Of a stretch of 64,000 bases of DNA, positions 35,301 through 49,100 are shown piece by piece; within the stretch, counting starts at the first letter, position 1; each line of letters opens with the position of its first letter. Position numbers and translations under genes: made by a program. Below the pieces are notes generated by a model. The model saw only the letters and a program-made list of their open reading frames with translations. It had not been told where the DNA came from and searched no databases. The stretch comes from Haplomitrium mnioides (taxonomy: Eukaryota; Marchantiophyta; Haplomitriopsida; Calobryales): NCBI GenBank assembly GCA_049999725.1, contig JBNGIS010001449.1, forward strand, positions 1 through 64,000, written 5' to 3'.

Positions 35301-38250
35301 TAGACACATCATCGAGGCAAGTTTTTACCTGCCACTCTCTAGGATGATTTTTAGACAATGCCCAAAGAATCGATAATGTCTGCTGCATGTTGGAAGCTAG
35401 TCGTACTCGAACCTCTCCATCTGGATTTGTCACCAGAACCTGTACACATGCAGGATGACCATTCACATCAGAATCACTTCTTTGACCAAATAATACTTTC
35501 AATGGCATGGTTTACTCTGCGACAAGGTCTTACCAAAAGGTCACTATCGCCGAGTTTGTAAATCTTTCGAGATATGACAGCCCCCTTGTCGCTTTCGGCC
35601 ATGGCCTCGGCTCCCACCTCCAGAGCTGTAGGTTCTCTAGGTGGAGCAGGTGTGGATGATTTCTTGCCCACTTCAAGACTAAGTAGCTCCAAAGGATCTC
35701 GCCTGCTACGATTTATCCTCCCACCTGAACTTCTTGCAGTTCTGGATGGGGTGGATGGGGCGGAAGTTTTCGAGGATGATCCATTGGTGCCACTACCTCC
35801 TCCGGCTCCCAAGCGCTTCCGAATGTCTTCGATTTTCGTTCCATTTCGAACTTCAAGCTGTAGTTCTTTTCTCGCCTCCTCAAACTCACGCTGAGAAACA
35901 TCCAACCCGTAACGGTTAGCTTTACTCTTCCTATATCCTTCACTTCCTGAGACTAAACTTGGTACTACCTCCGACAAGCGCTTTTACTTCCCACTCGTGA
36001 TTATTGTCAAGTTTCTCCTAACTGACAACTACAAGACTTCCAAAACCTCCTTACAATCTGCTCTTCTGCCCAGTAATTTTGCTTGTCTCACATCTCTGAA
36101 AAGTCTGAAGTTTTTTCGAGCTGAACCTGGCACGATATATTCTACAGAAAGCATCGAACATCAACAGATTCGCTCGAATAGGACAGCAGCGAAATACACA
36201 AGTTCTGTTTTCTTCTACTAAAACACTACCGCAGCCTCTACCATCGCGCACACCACCAAAAAAATTCCACCAGGAGGAAAAACCTACCCGCTCTTGATCA
36301 GGTGAGTAATTCTGTTTCCCGTTTCTCTCCCACCGCAGGTACGCTTGGATGGGAACGAGATCCTCAGGTATGACGATTTTCGAAATATCTTCTGGAGAAG
36401 AAGATGGTATTTCAGTACGAAAATTCCCTCCATTATTCTTGAACCTGATAAGACGAATTCGTGGATTCCACCGAGACAGAAATCAAATAATAAATTCCAA
36501 TCAGTGCATACATCTGAGAACAACGGTATACAGCTTGTCGCACAATCTATGCCATACGTAACATAAGAATGCACTTTGAACCATATTCTCCACACTCACC
36601 AGTGATTTCTCGATTCATCCAACAAAAGAAACTCGATAGCCTGAAACCCCACCTCTGCCACCTCGATCCTCAACTGGAAGACATCACCAACCTGCAAAAG
36701 CTACAACGTGCTCAGTGGAGGGCAAAGTGGTGCCATCCAGGCAGTAAGAGGGAACTCGGTTCACATTTTCACAATCTTCAAATTGCCAAGCGTCCCCCAA
36801 CTACGGATCTATGGACAGAAGCAACGTTGTCATGCTTTTCTAGGCGTGAATGAAGCCCTCAACATTTTGCATTGCATGTCGAGGCTCACTTACTTTCTGA
36901 AATGGTGTCTGCAAAGCTTGCTGGTTGAAATCCCGAGTCCCAGGTGGCCTGCGTGACGGTAGATACCAATTGCTGCAAACGAAAATACAGTGAATATTAC
37001 CTTCGACTGTCGCAACATTTACAAATGAAATACAAGGAATCGAGTGAAGTTCCTCACCCTTCGTTAGGCTTAGTCGCACCCCAGTGAAGAGTTAGATTTG
37101 AAGCATTGCTCAGACCAACTTCCAGCTCTACCACTGACGGGCCTACCTTGATCTGCAGCGCAATGTGCACAATGATAATCTGGCAAGACTATCAAATAAA
37201 TGCAACTACAACCTTCCTGCAAAAATTCCTGATTGTGCAAACTCGTAACAATGTAGCAAACCGGTGAAATGAAAATCTACCTTCAACTGGCCGCCATCTA
37301 CATGAAATTCTGCTGCTGGTGTCTGCAGACACGAGAATGAAAAAGAAAATCAGAAGTGTTTGAGGGCACACGATGTCTCTCCACACACCTCAATAGGCAC
37401 AAGCATCCTCATGTCAAACATACTTTTCAAGCGAACTGTGTACGACGGATCGTCTTCATTGAGAAATTTCAAGCGCTCTTTACACTACTGCCCAGCGCAA
37501 AACCTCGTTTAGGCAAAACGGGAAAACTACAAGTGGTCCCCCCCAATAACTACTGAAAATCTCATGGGAGCCCAATTGGCAAAGGCGAGAGAATCCCACA
37601 CTATCTCCAAAAAAAAATAAGCTAACGAAATCAAGAGCTACAACAATAGCTATCGAGAATCTCATATGAGCCCCAATGGCAAAAGCGAGAATCCCACCCC
37701 ATCATGGAAAAAAAGTAGCTAACGAAATCAAGAGCTACAACATTGCTCTGTCAATGTTGAAGTCGTGCAAAAGGAGCTCTTAGACTAAAACTCTAATCTG
37801 AGCTGCATCGGACCAATCGCAGGACAAGCAAGCTGCATATCTTCAAGTAGGGAAGCTTGGGCAGATCAGTACACTTTTCTGTCATCGTCCGCTAATCGAA
37901 TTACACTCATGGTTAGTTGCCAAAGCAAAGCATCATACATCTGCGACGATGGAGTCGGTGGCGACAGCGGCACGGGGCATGGAATTCTTCGAGGTTCTTT
38001 TGAGACCCCTCGGTCTCTGCCCCACCAACCTAGGTGGCGACACAATGCACGGATATGTCGACAAATGGCCAGTAGTCCTTAAACAAACCCTGGCAGACGA
38101 GGAGGTGGATCGTGAAGGCGATGGCAATCCCACAAAGCACTGGCATGCGGGGAAGTCAACCGAATGCCGCCCGCTGTGCTCCGCGCCCCGCGCCCCATTC
38201 GCACATACCACTCCCGCCTGAGCTCGCGCACCCAATCCACAGCTCTGCAT
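29389..38250 (-). CDS. GWD1: Alpha-glucan, water dikinase (GWD/SEX1 type), about 33 exons
   Basis: GWD transfers the beta-phosphate of ATP to C6 of glucose in amylopectin, opening the granule surface to breakdown in plastids. Exon 1 (38250-37939, 104 codons) is rich in Arg, Ser and Ala and acidic-poor, as in a transit peptide. Two CBM45 starch-binding modules follow: one includes NWYLPSRRPPGT and FKNNGGNFRTEI (36.3-37.4 kb), the second VLVTNPDGEVRVRLA and IWYKDNGGDYYLAL (34.9-35.5 kb). The phosphohistidine domain carries ILSHVSVRARN with catalytic His at 31625-31627. The redox motif CFATC follows at 31446-31460. The C-terminal nucleotide-binding domain (29.4-31.2 kb) has FRSDSNGEDLEGYAGAGLYD and ends in VVQTRPQM. 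Exon content matches GWD throughout with no internal stop. The exact edge of exon 2 (near 37.4 kb) is unresolved. Confidence 0.95.
37554..37742. repeat. Imperfect tandem duplication (about 90 bp x 2) in GWD intron 1
   Basis: Copy 1 (37554-37644) and copy 2 (37655-37742) share 'gcgaga..atcccac' and then 'gctaacgaaatcaagagc' before 'tacaaca'. Both include an A-rich run between these blocks. The duplication lies between the transit-peptide exon and the first CBM45 exons. Confidence 0.75.
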
Positions 38251-39052
38251 CTTCAACTCTCTCTCAAATCTCGAAGGCGAAACCTTTTGTGTTCACCAAC
38301 GATAGATTTCTTCACGACACGCTAGTATTCATGCCCACCTTTCTCCCCTCCAACCGATCTGCGCCTCAATTCTGCAATTTTCTCAACAGATTGAGAGCGA
38401 TTTCTAAAGACCCAAAGGTCGCAAATGCTCCCTTTCCTCTCCCTTCCTTTCTTTGTGCAACTATCGTCTCCCTTGCCTTTATGCGACTCTCCTTTCTTAC
38501 CCCTGTAACTTTTCCGACTTACGTCGCGATCGGACGGCAAAACGGGGGCCGCAGAGATTCCCCGACCCCACACCGTCGGATCTCTATATCCTGGTGGGGA
38601 CAAGTGTTTGGTTGCCGATCCACCCACCTACACTTGCCACGTGTCCCGCATCACCTGCCTCGGCGAGACGTGCCTCTGCTTCATTCGGTCCTATGTCCCC
38701 GCGAGACTTCTTGAGACGCGTGTCGCTCTCTGGAGGTTTGGATCGTTCGAAAGCGAAAGTAACTTTCGTTGTAAGATAATCCCTGCACCTCGCTCGCTGT
38801 TATCCTGACACATTCGTTATTAGAACATTCACTGCACTACGCGCCGACAGTTTCCTGTTGCCTCCCGTCACTCCAAAGAAGGTGCTCCCATTCAAACATT
38901 CCTTCCAAAGGAAAGCAAAGCGAGGGAAAGGGAAAAAAACATTACGAAAGCATTTTGGGGAACAAGAGAGGAGCGCATGCACGCATGGCTGCATACAGTT
39001 TTAGCACTTTGCCTTCGCCTTGACTTTTAGCTCCTCACAATCGTGCATACAA
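38251..39052. promoter_or_regulatory. GWD upstream region
   Basis: This is the 5' flank of the minus-strand GWD gene, comparatively GC-rich near 38.5-38.7 kb. Long overlapping ORFs on both strands (for example 38112-38714) have low-complexity products and overlap the GWD first exon, so I treat them as chance frames. No specific binding site was assigned. Confidence 0.35.
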
Positions 39053-40244
39053 TTACTGTGAGGCTCCTCTGAACGGCTGACAGCAGCTTGTCTCAGAGTC
39101 CTCGAAACGTGATCTTTTCAGAGGTACCCGATTTTTGGTGAGCGCCAAGATTGACACTGAGAGTTCTTTGAAATCAATTATGGCTGTGCTGTGAGGCAAG
39201 AAGTTCAGCGCAATCCTCATTGCCAGCTCATGAGCTTCAGAGCTTCGTGTGAAATCCGACGAGCTTAGAAGAGAGTAGGTGACGGAGTGCACGTTACAGG
39301 ATTCCGGCACTGCTTGGTCAAGATGATTTCTTGCAGCGTGCGGTTATGGGTTCCCAGGAAATGAGACACCACCCTGACAGAAGTCGACATCATTGTCAAC
39401 TCGAAGCATGAATTAAATCATCAAAACTTTCAGAAAAAAAGCAGAGCAATCCAATCAAAGTCTGGTGCATAAATCCGGTTGCTAGATATCTCTCAAGAAC
39501 CGCACATATAGTTTTATATGAACAGTATTTACTGAATTACTGTGGTTCTCGTTACTGGTTCGGGCCATGATATCAAAATGTTCGAACATATTGCCCTGTC
39601 TCAAATCCTTAACATCAAATTCTGGTGCCTGTCAGACGAAACTGAATCGCTAATCAGAGATTTTTCAGAGAGATCGGAAGCACGAGAACTACTGTGGACG
39701 TCAAATCATGCTAGCCAAATTCAAGACATTTAACTCTTAGTCCGAATTCGTACAATCGGAATCATTGCAGAATTTACGAAATGCTTTCTTAAATGTGCAG
39801 AGGTCTTATTCCCAATTTCATTTCCTACAATGATCTTCTCTAAACAAGATATTGTACCCGTTGCACTTTCGGAGAGTCCAATGAGTACCGCCTGCAACCG
39901 TTTCTTCATCTTCAAAGCGATTGTCATCATTTCCCTCCATATCATTTGTCAGCGCACGTCCCTTTAGGACTGAAAACTCACCGGAGTCAGTACCCTCGTG
40001 TAGAGAAAATACCTCGTCTGCAGTGAATCCGAGGAGAGGCTGTATGGCCGCCAGACGCGTTTTAGAATCCGGGCAGTGGAGCAACCAAAACGTGAGTGAA
40101 GGATCCATCAGCAACAAGGGCAACCCTGTCACTTTTATTTTCATCAGCCAAGGTTGGCGAACAAGGAGACTGGTGTGAGAAATAGTTGAAGAATAGCCCT
40201 ATCATCCAGCTCGATCTTCGCATATCTGTCAGTCTGGCTCCCAT
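39053..40244 (-). CDS. Possible small gene, not recognised
   Basis: Three minus-strand frames look more protein-like than their surroundings: 40244-40062 (ATG start), 40144-39818 (containing TRLAAIQPLLGFTADEVFSL) and 39310-39053 (containing SSEAHELAMRIALNFL). I could not join them with supported splice sites and recognise no domain. This could be a two- or three-exon gene or coincidence. Treat the limits as a region to test. Confidence 0.2.
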
Positions 40245-40262
40245 TCTTCCACCTCCTGCAGT

Positions 40263-43200
40263 TCTAAGTAAATTCTAGGTCTAATTTCTTTCTAGACGAA
40301 TGTAATTATATAAATCCATTGCGAATTGAGGCCCTGGAAGCACAACGTCCGAAGAAATTGCAAGGACTTCCCTTCGATACTTTCCTGCAATGCCTTTGTG
40401 TGTGAGAACCCACATCCAGTCGGATAGTTCGGACTAACGTTGTTCAAGTCTTGTTAAGTAATCCTTGCGCTCTTCCACACATGTGCAGGCGCGACCCAGA
40501 TGCAGAAATTTCAGCAGTTTGCAGAATTTAGATTTGCGGGCTCTCTGGTAATTTCGCAAACGGTTTGTGTGCTTTTGTAAGGCTCATGCCTTTGGCTGTT
40601 CTTGGGGGGCCTCAAATTTTTATAGTTGTGAAATTTTCAAATCTTGATAATTCTGTATGTTTGATGGTGATAATGCCGGCCAGGCAACATAAAGCAGAAT
40701 GGGTCAACCAGTACATCTACCTTGTTAAGACGCCATCGTATTTAAAAATTCTGTGTATTGACAACTGTGAGGCGACCTTTGGTAAAAATTCAGAATGTGG
40801 GCTGTTCGCCATTAAACCAAGGTATTCGTGGAACAATAATTGGACGTCGTCAAATTCATAATCTGTAAAGGACTTTTGCAAGAGGTAGTTTCTTCATGGT
40901 GACACAGAATTCTTACATTTCTAAATTTCTGCAAGTATTGAACAGAGCAGCTTTTTTCTGTACAAGTACGACAAAATTCGTTCATATTGTAAAGATGGTG
41001 TCATTGCTGCTCACCGTCAGCACAGCAATGCACTCGTAGTGTGCGTATTGTTAGCGAAGATCAATGAATAACTACTTGAGCCGTGATAACGAAAATACAT
41101 GAAGCTTTAAAAAGACTGGGACTCTGGCACACCTCATTTTTCATTTTAGCTTACTATGTTTTTTTTCACCCTTCCGCACAATTGTGGGCATTGTCCTTTC
41201 AGTTCTTGTGGCCTTAGGGCTCGTTCTGGACTTGGATCAAATACTATTCTATTCTATAAAAACTCTTTCCTGCCCATTCTTTTTGCGACTACCATGAATG
41301 AAGCCTGGAGATTGCTAGTGTTCTGTCTTTAACAGGATGTGCTTGTCATTCTCATGGAAACTGTAACTGGCTGGAAGCCGAGAGGTTGCTATTTTTTCGG
41401 TCTGGAATTTTCTTGCAAGTTTGCTGAACTTGGTCGTGGCTCCAATAGTTGGGCAAGTTCCGACAGTAAGATAGAAACAAACAACTGTTGAAAAGCCTGT
41501 GCTATGTGGTGCCAAAATAACGTTCAGTGTGGTTCAGATTGCATACCAGCTGTCGTAGACCATAAAAAGTTTCATGATCGGTTGTGAGTATTGTATTTAT
41601 TTTGCATTGTTAAATCACAATATTCACAGCTTGGCTGTTGGCAATTCTCCTGAGCCAGACAACGAGTGTCCAGGTTACCTTTTCACATGAACTTTACAAC
41701 TCAAGGCAAGGATGGATCATGCCCACCAAAGTGTGACCAGGTTCTTTTGCAGTTTGAAGTTGTTTAAAGACCTTGGAAGACCTTAAGCGGTAGAGTCAGG
41801 GGAGTTGGAAAACTACAGTTGTGAATGTTCTCACTCATCATCGCTTTTGTTGCAGACCAGAAAAGGATGCAAAAACTTTTTGAGCTGTTATATTTTAGGT
41901 CTTTTAGCGGGATAATAGATCCGATAAGGTGAAACTCTCAAACATGAAAGTGTCTTTGTCGTTTGTTCAGTCCAAAAATGGGTGAAAGCTCAGAATGAAG
42001 AGAAAAGAGAATGCAATTTTGAAGCCTTTGACAGAGCATGGGATGCCAGGCATTTGCTCTGTATCCGTGATGAGAATATGAGAATATAATTTATTGGAAT
42101 CTAGATTTTAGTAGTAATTTGGATAGAAGGTATTGGGTTGCTGATGTTTTCTATCCTAGAGCCTGAAAGGGATTGATAGGTTGATGGTTTTTGCCGCTCG
42201 GCCTGATTATTGGCTGCGTGAAAGTAAATAAGTTTACTCTAACAAGAATTTTCAGTGGGAAGGCTTAACTGTACACTGACAGCCAACTCTGGGAATCTTA
42301 TTTTGCACAGGACTTGCCTGTGTGAGCTTCTACAACACCAGTCACTTGAAGCAGCGGTTCCTAGTTTTGTAAGTGATCTAGCATTAGTTCAGTAATTTGT
42401 TAAAGACATATCAAATCGTCTTTGATCTTAGTAATGCGAGCTTAAGTCTCTTATTGACCACAGTTGAAGCTTTCAACAGTTGTTGCTTGTTCTGAAATTC
42501 TCGATTTATCTTTCTTTTGTTCTGTGTAACGCATGCATATTTGCTACAAACCATCATGTCTAGTGGATGAGATACAAATGACTTTATTCCAAGTTATCAA
42601 ACTACAGCAGCAGGCCAACAGCAGGCTTCAAGATTTAAAACTCAACACTAATCCAAACCTCTTTCGGGACAGCAGAATAATGGATTTTATGTACATGGGT
42701 TGTGCTTCAAGACAACCGTAATGAGATGGCTTTGCTTGTTTCATCTGCACAGTATGGTGTTTTATAGCTGGGTTTGGTAGGTTGTTATTTTTTCTGGCTT
42801 CCTTTCCTTTTTAAACTAAGTGGAGCCTCCTAAGTTTAAACGAAAGCAGACAAGGGTTTGATGGAAAGATCCAAAACCTCGGTAGAGTTGGGTGCTTTGC
42901 GAGCCCTTTCACTCAGACTACACAGTTGGAATAGAAAATACGAGGGCATTTGGAACTTTTCGGCAGATGATGCAGAAAGCTATAAACACAACTAGATTCA
43001 GATTCTCATTAGAATAGAATGATTTCTATTCTATTCTATTTTATTCCATTATATTCTATTAAAAATGTCTAAGTAGATGAGAGGCCGAATTTCAGGTCAC
43101 CTTTGTGGATGCAGTCAGTGCACGCACCAGCTTAGCCTTGGAGGAGGCCAGCTTGTGCAGGCTCGGATCATGTGATTTAAATACACTCCCTGGTTGAAAA

Positions 43201-44400
43201 AGTGGTGGGGATTGAGGAAGCATGGCATAGTAGTGTGCCAACATGTAATATTGGGCCACAATGTTGGGTACATTAGATGCTGTGAAAGAAACAGCATCGC
43301 TCCTTACAGCATAGCAGCACTGGAAGCAGCTATGCATCATTCGATGAAAGTAAGATTTACATTGTTGGGAATAGCAGCATATGCCAAGTGAGGGAACAAC
43401 GGGGAGCCGTCGAAGTGTTCCATGATATTTATATCTCATTGGACAACGATGATCAAAGGTTATTTTGTCTTAACAAGTGTATGCAGGAATGCAGAGATGG
43501 AACTTGTTTTGTCTTGTTGTAGTGTGAGTTTGTAGGTGTAGATTGTCGTTATTTTTGTGTCCACGAGTGCAGTCTACGAAATTCATGCATGGTGTTGGAG
43601 CTTCTGGGGTCCTCCGAATGAGATGGCGTCTATAATGAAGGGGATGTAGTGTTGTCCGGAATTGCAACATGCCAGTAGAGTTCAGAGCAATTCAGCAATA
43701 GCTGCACTAGTTGGTGGGCAGTTTCTTCAGATTCTAGATATAGACCACGTCTGTTCTGCAAAGCAAATGAATGAAAAAGCAACCAGTGTTTGCTCACAGC
43801 CTGGATTGAGCAGATGACCTCAATTGTTGGAGCACATCTGCAAATTCAATGAATCCATTGACCCGAGACTAGTCAAATACTCGAAGGATTTGTTCTTCAT
43901 ACACGTTTTGGAGCTTTGCGCCACACGACAAAACACAATTGTTTCTTCTCCATCAACAAGAAGAAGAAGAAACGAAGAAGAATGTTTTTTTTATATCTAA
44001 CTAACCCATAATTACTCTTAATTAAGTATTCATGTGCTAATAATCATGAGTTAGCTGTACCAGTGAAGTTTCTAAATAATAATACCCATCAGTAATACTT
44101 TTTAAACTCAAGAGTTCAAGATTTAATTGATATAACGTTACTTACAAATGTAAAGATACGCTAGAATTCTGAGCAATGGAATCAAACTCAGATTGGATTG
44201 GACTATAGTTGGAAATTGACCCAAGACGTGTTAAATTAGTAAAATTCTCTTGTTAATTAGAGTATAAATCCAAATTACCATCGTGCTAGTTAAGCCGTAT
44301 TAATCATAGAAGAGACATACAATTACTTACGGTAGGCGAAAACCTGAGGCGGTTTCAGAAGAACTGTCATTTGATATAAGAACACGTTAAACACGTGACG
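40263..44400. other. Gene-poor spacer
   Basis: About 4 kb without a recognisable coding exon, RNA gene or repeat family. ORFs here (for example 43092-43439 on the minus strand) are short and lack motifs. A pentanucleotide repeat occurs near 43024-43060. Confidence 0.4.
43024..43060. repeat. Microsatellite, (TTCTA)n-type
   Basis: Imperfect TTCTA/TTTTA/TTCCA pentamers occur in a row. A shorter relative lies near 41246. Confidence 0.8.
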
Positions 44401-46186
44401 ACCGGGAAATGGTGGCAGCGCGTCCCACCGTAATTGGAAAGACTTCCAAATTGAAAGCTTCCTTGTCTTTGGCTGCCGCCCGGGAAACGTCCCTCCAGTT
44501 TAGCGACCATCCAACTTGTGTCTATTTCGCCAGTACAAGGGTGGCCAGTTGGAGCCTAACTGAACCAAGGGCGTGGAAGGACGACGCGTGTTTCTCATGC
44601 AACGGTTAGGTTAGAGGTTCTAATGGCGAGCGGAATCATTATGGAAAGGGGGTTAGTCAGAGGTCACGTTTTGTACCCGCCGGAGTCATGAGGAAGGAGA
44701 GTGGATGGGCTTTAGGGCTCCGAACGGAATACCGTCCCGCCATCGTTGCCACCACCGGTTTCCAAAAAGCCGGCTGATTATAAAACGAGACCGCGGGCCC
44801 AGGCACATAGGATTCCCGGCATATTGTGACCGGCTACTGACCGGAGCTCCGTGCCTGCCGGCTCCCCAAATGTGGCGCGGTTTTGGGTTGGGCGGTTTTA
44901 GAGAGCGGTTTTTAGCTTCTTCGCTGCTCCCGCTCTTTCTTTCTCTTGAGAAGAGAAGAGGAAAGGAAGAGAAGGAGAAGAGGGAAGAGGGAAGGAAGGA
45001 AGCGACAGTCTTGGTGCGATGATACGCTCGACTGCGAGAGATTTCGGTCAGCAGGAATTGGTAGCAGGGATTGTGTCTGTGGATTGGATTGGTGTCGTGG
45101 GGTGCGGGCAATTTCTTTTTTCACATCGGAAATGAAGGCTTTGGCTTGGCTTTCGGTTCTTGTTTCCGTTTTGGATCCGGTTGAAGGAGAGAGAGATGTC
45201 GGGTTTTTTTAACCGTGCCGTCTCTTGAAGTTGCCGTGGTTGGTGGTGACTCTCTNNNNNNNNNNNNNNNNNNNNNNNNNNNNNNNNNNNNNNNNNNNNN
45301 NNNNNNNNNNNNNNNNNNNNNNNNNNNNNNNNNNNNNNNNNNNNNNNNNNNNNNNNNNNNNNNNNNNNNNNNNNNNNNNNNNNNNNNNNNNNNNNNNNNN
45401 NNNNNNNNNNNNNNNNNNNNNNNNNNNNNNNNNNNNNNNNNNNNNNNNNNNNNNNNNNNNNNNNNNNNNNNNNNNNNNNNNNNNNNNNNNNNNNNNNNNN
45501 NNNNNNNNNNNNNNNNNNNNNNNNNNNNNNNNNNNNNNNNNNNNNNNNNNNNNNNNNNNNNNNNNNNNNNNNNNNNNNNNNNNNNNNNNNNNNNNNNNNN
45601 NNNNNNNNNNNNNNNNNNNNNNNNNNNNNNNNNNNNNNNNNNNNNNNNNNNNNNNCTCTCTCTCTCTCTCTCGTTTTCATGCTCTGAAGCGGCATTTCGT
45701 GCAGCACTCTTTGCGCACTAGCACGGGATGGTTTTCGTTGCGTTGTAACACTTCAAGACGGGCCATACTCCCACCTGCGGGATTGGCCAGTTTTTGAATT
45801 ATGCCTTCTTTCCTCTCCGCTTTCCATTTTCCTAAACTCGTTGCCTTTCATTTCACGAGTGGTTTGGTTTGTCACTCACACGTGAAGCAGGCGAGATCTC
45901 CCAGTAGGTGACAACAACAGAGAGTCTTAATGTTAGCTGACACATGAGTCTCTAATACCCTGACCATGTCCGGAAATGATTCTTCGACACACTGTATACC
46001 GCTCAAGACAATAGTATGAGAGTAAACCACCTCTACCCTATCGCATTCCATGCTTGCAGGATTGTTCATAGCGTTTCAGCTCCAACCAGAGCTTGTCACC
46101 GCACTCCCGTTTGGAATGGGAGTGGCAAATTAGATTAGGGTACGCAAGTGGTAGGCTCACATCGACATTTGGCTTAAACTGTGAGT
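44401..46186 (+). promoter_or_regulatory. Upstream region and probable 5' UTR of the GT-1 gene, with a 400-N gap
   Basis: This stretch is more GC-rich than the spacer before it. A nearly pure purine tract (GA-rich, about 44946-45003) and a CT microsatellite flank a run of 400 N (45256-45655). Left of the gap the sequence ends in 'tctct' and right of it continues as (CT)n. The gap therefore sits in a simple repeat. This pattern fits a plant promoter/5' UTR. No coding exon was found; open frames drawn through the N run have no meaning. Confidence 0.45.
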
Positions 46187-49100
46187 ATGGACGTAGTAAA
46201 CAACGGCGTGCAACCTCCACAGCTGCAACCATCACCGCAGCACCTACTGCTAACAGATAGTGGTGCCGATGATAACGAGATCAAAACACCGAAAAAGAGG
46301 GCTGAAACATGGATTCAAGATGAAATCAAAGCTCTAATTGCGTTGAGGAAAGAGATGGATACTCTGTTCAACACTTCCAAGTCTAACAAGCATTTATGGG
46401 AGCAAATATCGACGAAGATGAAGGACAGAGGATACGAGAGATCGGCAACGATGTGCACTGACAAGTGGAGAAATCTTTTGAAAGAGTACAAGAAAGCCAA
46501 GCATCAGGACAGGGGCGGTTCTGCGAAAGTTGCTTGCTACAAAGATCTTGAGGAGCTCTTGGGTGATAGGGTCAAGACACCGACGCCATTCAAGACTCCT
46601 GGAACTACTGGGAAACTTGAACCATCTCTTATGTCTCCTAAAGGTACTACTCCCGGGTCTGTGAGGGTGCAGTGGATGTCAAAATTGTCACATTTCTTAC
46701 TATCGTAGGATGCCTGCACGGAATTGACTGGGGACTCGTGAAAGCACGCTTCCATTGGTTTTTGGTTTTTCATGAGTGAGTTATTGATTTAGTCTTCTGT
46801 TGGTCCGAATTGAATTTGCTTGGGTGTATAGCCGTGTATCATATCTGTGATGTGCTGCACAACATCGATGGAAGCTTGGACAATGGCCTGGATGGGAGTT
46901 GCGGCCAGCTTGCTGTATGTACGATATGGGAACCGAGCGGTTCAGATTGTCCGAGCTGGGAAAATTCTGTCCTGTCAGAGTTGCGTCTTTTTACGCGACT
47001 TGTTCCTGTTTACCCCATTCGTTCCAACTGCTGGCGAAGTTTCAAGACCTGATCAAGCACGATTGAAAGCTTCCCACTTGTTCGTGCACTCAAGTTGGAT
47101 CTGTTTCATGCCACTCTATTTGTACCAGAGGTGTTCAGGGTTTAGAGAGAGCTTAATTGATCATCAGTGTCTACCCAGGCCCTACATGGCTGCACTGCAT
47201 TGTAGAAGATGGCAAATTGATCGGTTTCTGGAGGAGAATTAGGTTGTTGAGGTTGGTGAAAACTGCCTAGAGAGCCGTGGACCTAAGAAATGTTAGGTTG
47301 TGATCAAAGGAAAGGAAAATAGCACTTTCATTTTAGACGATTATCAAAAGGTCAAGTTTTGAATTACAGCTAATCATGGCCCCCTTGTGGCCTGAGAAGC
47401 TGCCTGCTAGATTCCCTGTTCTGGTCTCTGCCCTGAATCTCTGTAGGACAGTATGTATCTGCTCTGGAACCTGTCAAAGCTCGGTAGTAGGGAAGGCGCG
47501 GAAAAGTCTTTCAAATCCACAAGCACAGTAAGGATAAGCTCGCAAATAAAGTAGCAAGTTTTTGCTTAAACAATGTTCACCATTTGGAGTTGATGGTAAT
47601 TGGTCCTAGTCTAGTGTTTACCGAACTCTTCTTACGTCCAGTTGAAGATCAAGTTGTTCGCTAGCGGGCTATCTACTGAAATATCTGATTGCATGTCAGT
47701 CACTTCTTTCCCTTCTGGCTTCGATTGATGTGGCAGCTGCACAATGACTATATGTCTCCCTACGTAGGCTCCTATTTGACTGTCTGTGCTGTTGATTTGG
47801 TTCTGCTGCGATTTGAAGTTGGCAGTCCTTTAAAACCTCTGCTGACAATCTTTAAAACCTGGCAGTTCCTAGCAGGGTTGCACTTAATCTTGAACGCCGA
47901 TTAGATCACGATGGTCATCCAGCAGCTCTTCCTTCCACCGATGCTTTGGGGCATGTACTTGCGAATGGTATAGCGTCACCACATTGGAATTTTAGAGAAT
48001 CAAATTCAAATGGTAAGTCTCCACCACTTGATAGTCACTCTGTATTATTATGCTCAAAATCCTTTATATGTCAGGTGTTTTTTCTCAACAACATGGCTCT
48101 GGACTTGAATTACTGCCTGCTCTGACAATAGATTAGATTCTGATTTCCTTTCAGGCACCCACCGGTCGGGTACTCCTGTGGGTGTAGATGTGCGAATGGG
48201 TTCCCCGCAGCTCGCCCCGACCGGTGGGCGCAGGGTGGAAAATCCCAGCAATTGGGCAAACCATATCAACACATCCATGCCTCAAAATGGTGATTTTGGT
48301 CATACCCATTACCAGACTGCTGCTTGTGTATGTTTTCTGCATGTTGGATGTGTAGGCAAGTCATGCGCATGCATAAACTGTATGCTGCATGAACCACAAG
48401 CTCTCTGCAAGCAGGTGCATGCATATTGTATTATACAGCCAAGTTCATACTTATCAAGTATTGTAGCTACCACTTGGTACTTAATGGTGAGAGGCCAGCT
48501 TGTCAATTTTCTCCTCCTGTCCTATTGAATTCTTATGAGAGCCCTCTGTCTTAGTCATTTCGTCAGTGTACCTTCCTAGATTTTATACATGCACAGGGTG
48601 TTGTCATGGTTGTAACTGCTCAGAAGGAACTGTACATCAATTTCAGAAAGTAGCTTGACTGTTTTTTCAATTTATGGACATAACAGGAGGAGATCGGCGA
48701 TCTGGAGGAGTAGGTGGTGGTGGTGGTGGTGGCGGTGGTGGTGGGGGTGGGGGTGGGAAGGTGATCCTGGTTAAATGTGGAGACATGGCAAGACGAGTGA
48801 GAATCGACGGACCATTTGAATCAATCAAGGAGGCCATTAAAACTGCCTTTGGACTGCGCTCAAGGCGTGCATTTTGGCTGGAAGACGATGATGGAGTGGT
48901 GCAGACTCTTAGTCGCGATATGCCCTCTGGGGAATATACGCTCAATCTTGATCCAGGCAAGTGCCTAAGAATGCTTCTGTCTTTGGTTGTCATTGGTCAT
49001 TCATTGGAATGTACAAGCATGAAAGTTGTAATAAGAAAGTGTACAGAGTAGCTATGTTGCTCTCATCTCAGTTGGGCTATATTTTGGTTGTCTGATCTCA

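Noticed and set aside
38112-38714. 200-codon plus-strand frame upstream of GWD
   Set aside because: It overlaps the GWD transit-peptide exon on the opposite strand and has an unstructured, low-information product.
45215-45797. Long open frames on both strands across 45.2-45.8 kb
   Set aside because: They are open only because they run through the 400-N gap; the real flanks are CT repeat.
48667-48993. Minus-strand frame with a proline run
   Set aside because: It is the antisense of the GT-1 polyglycine exon.
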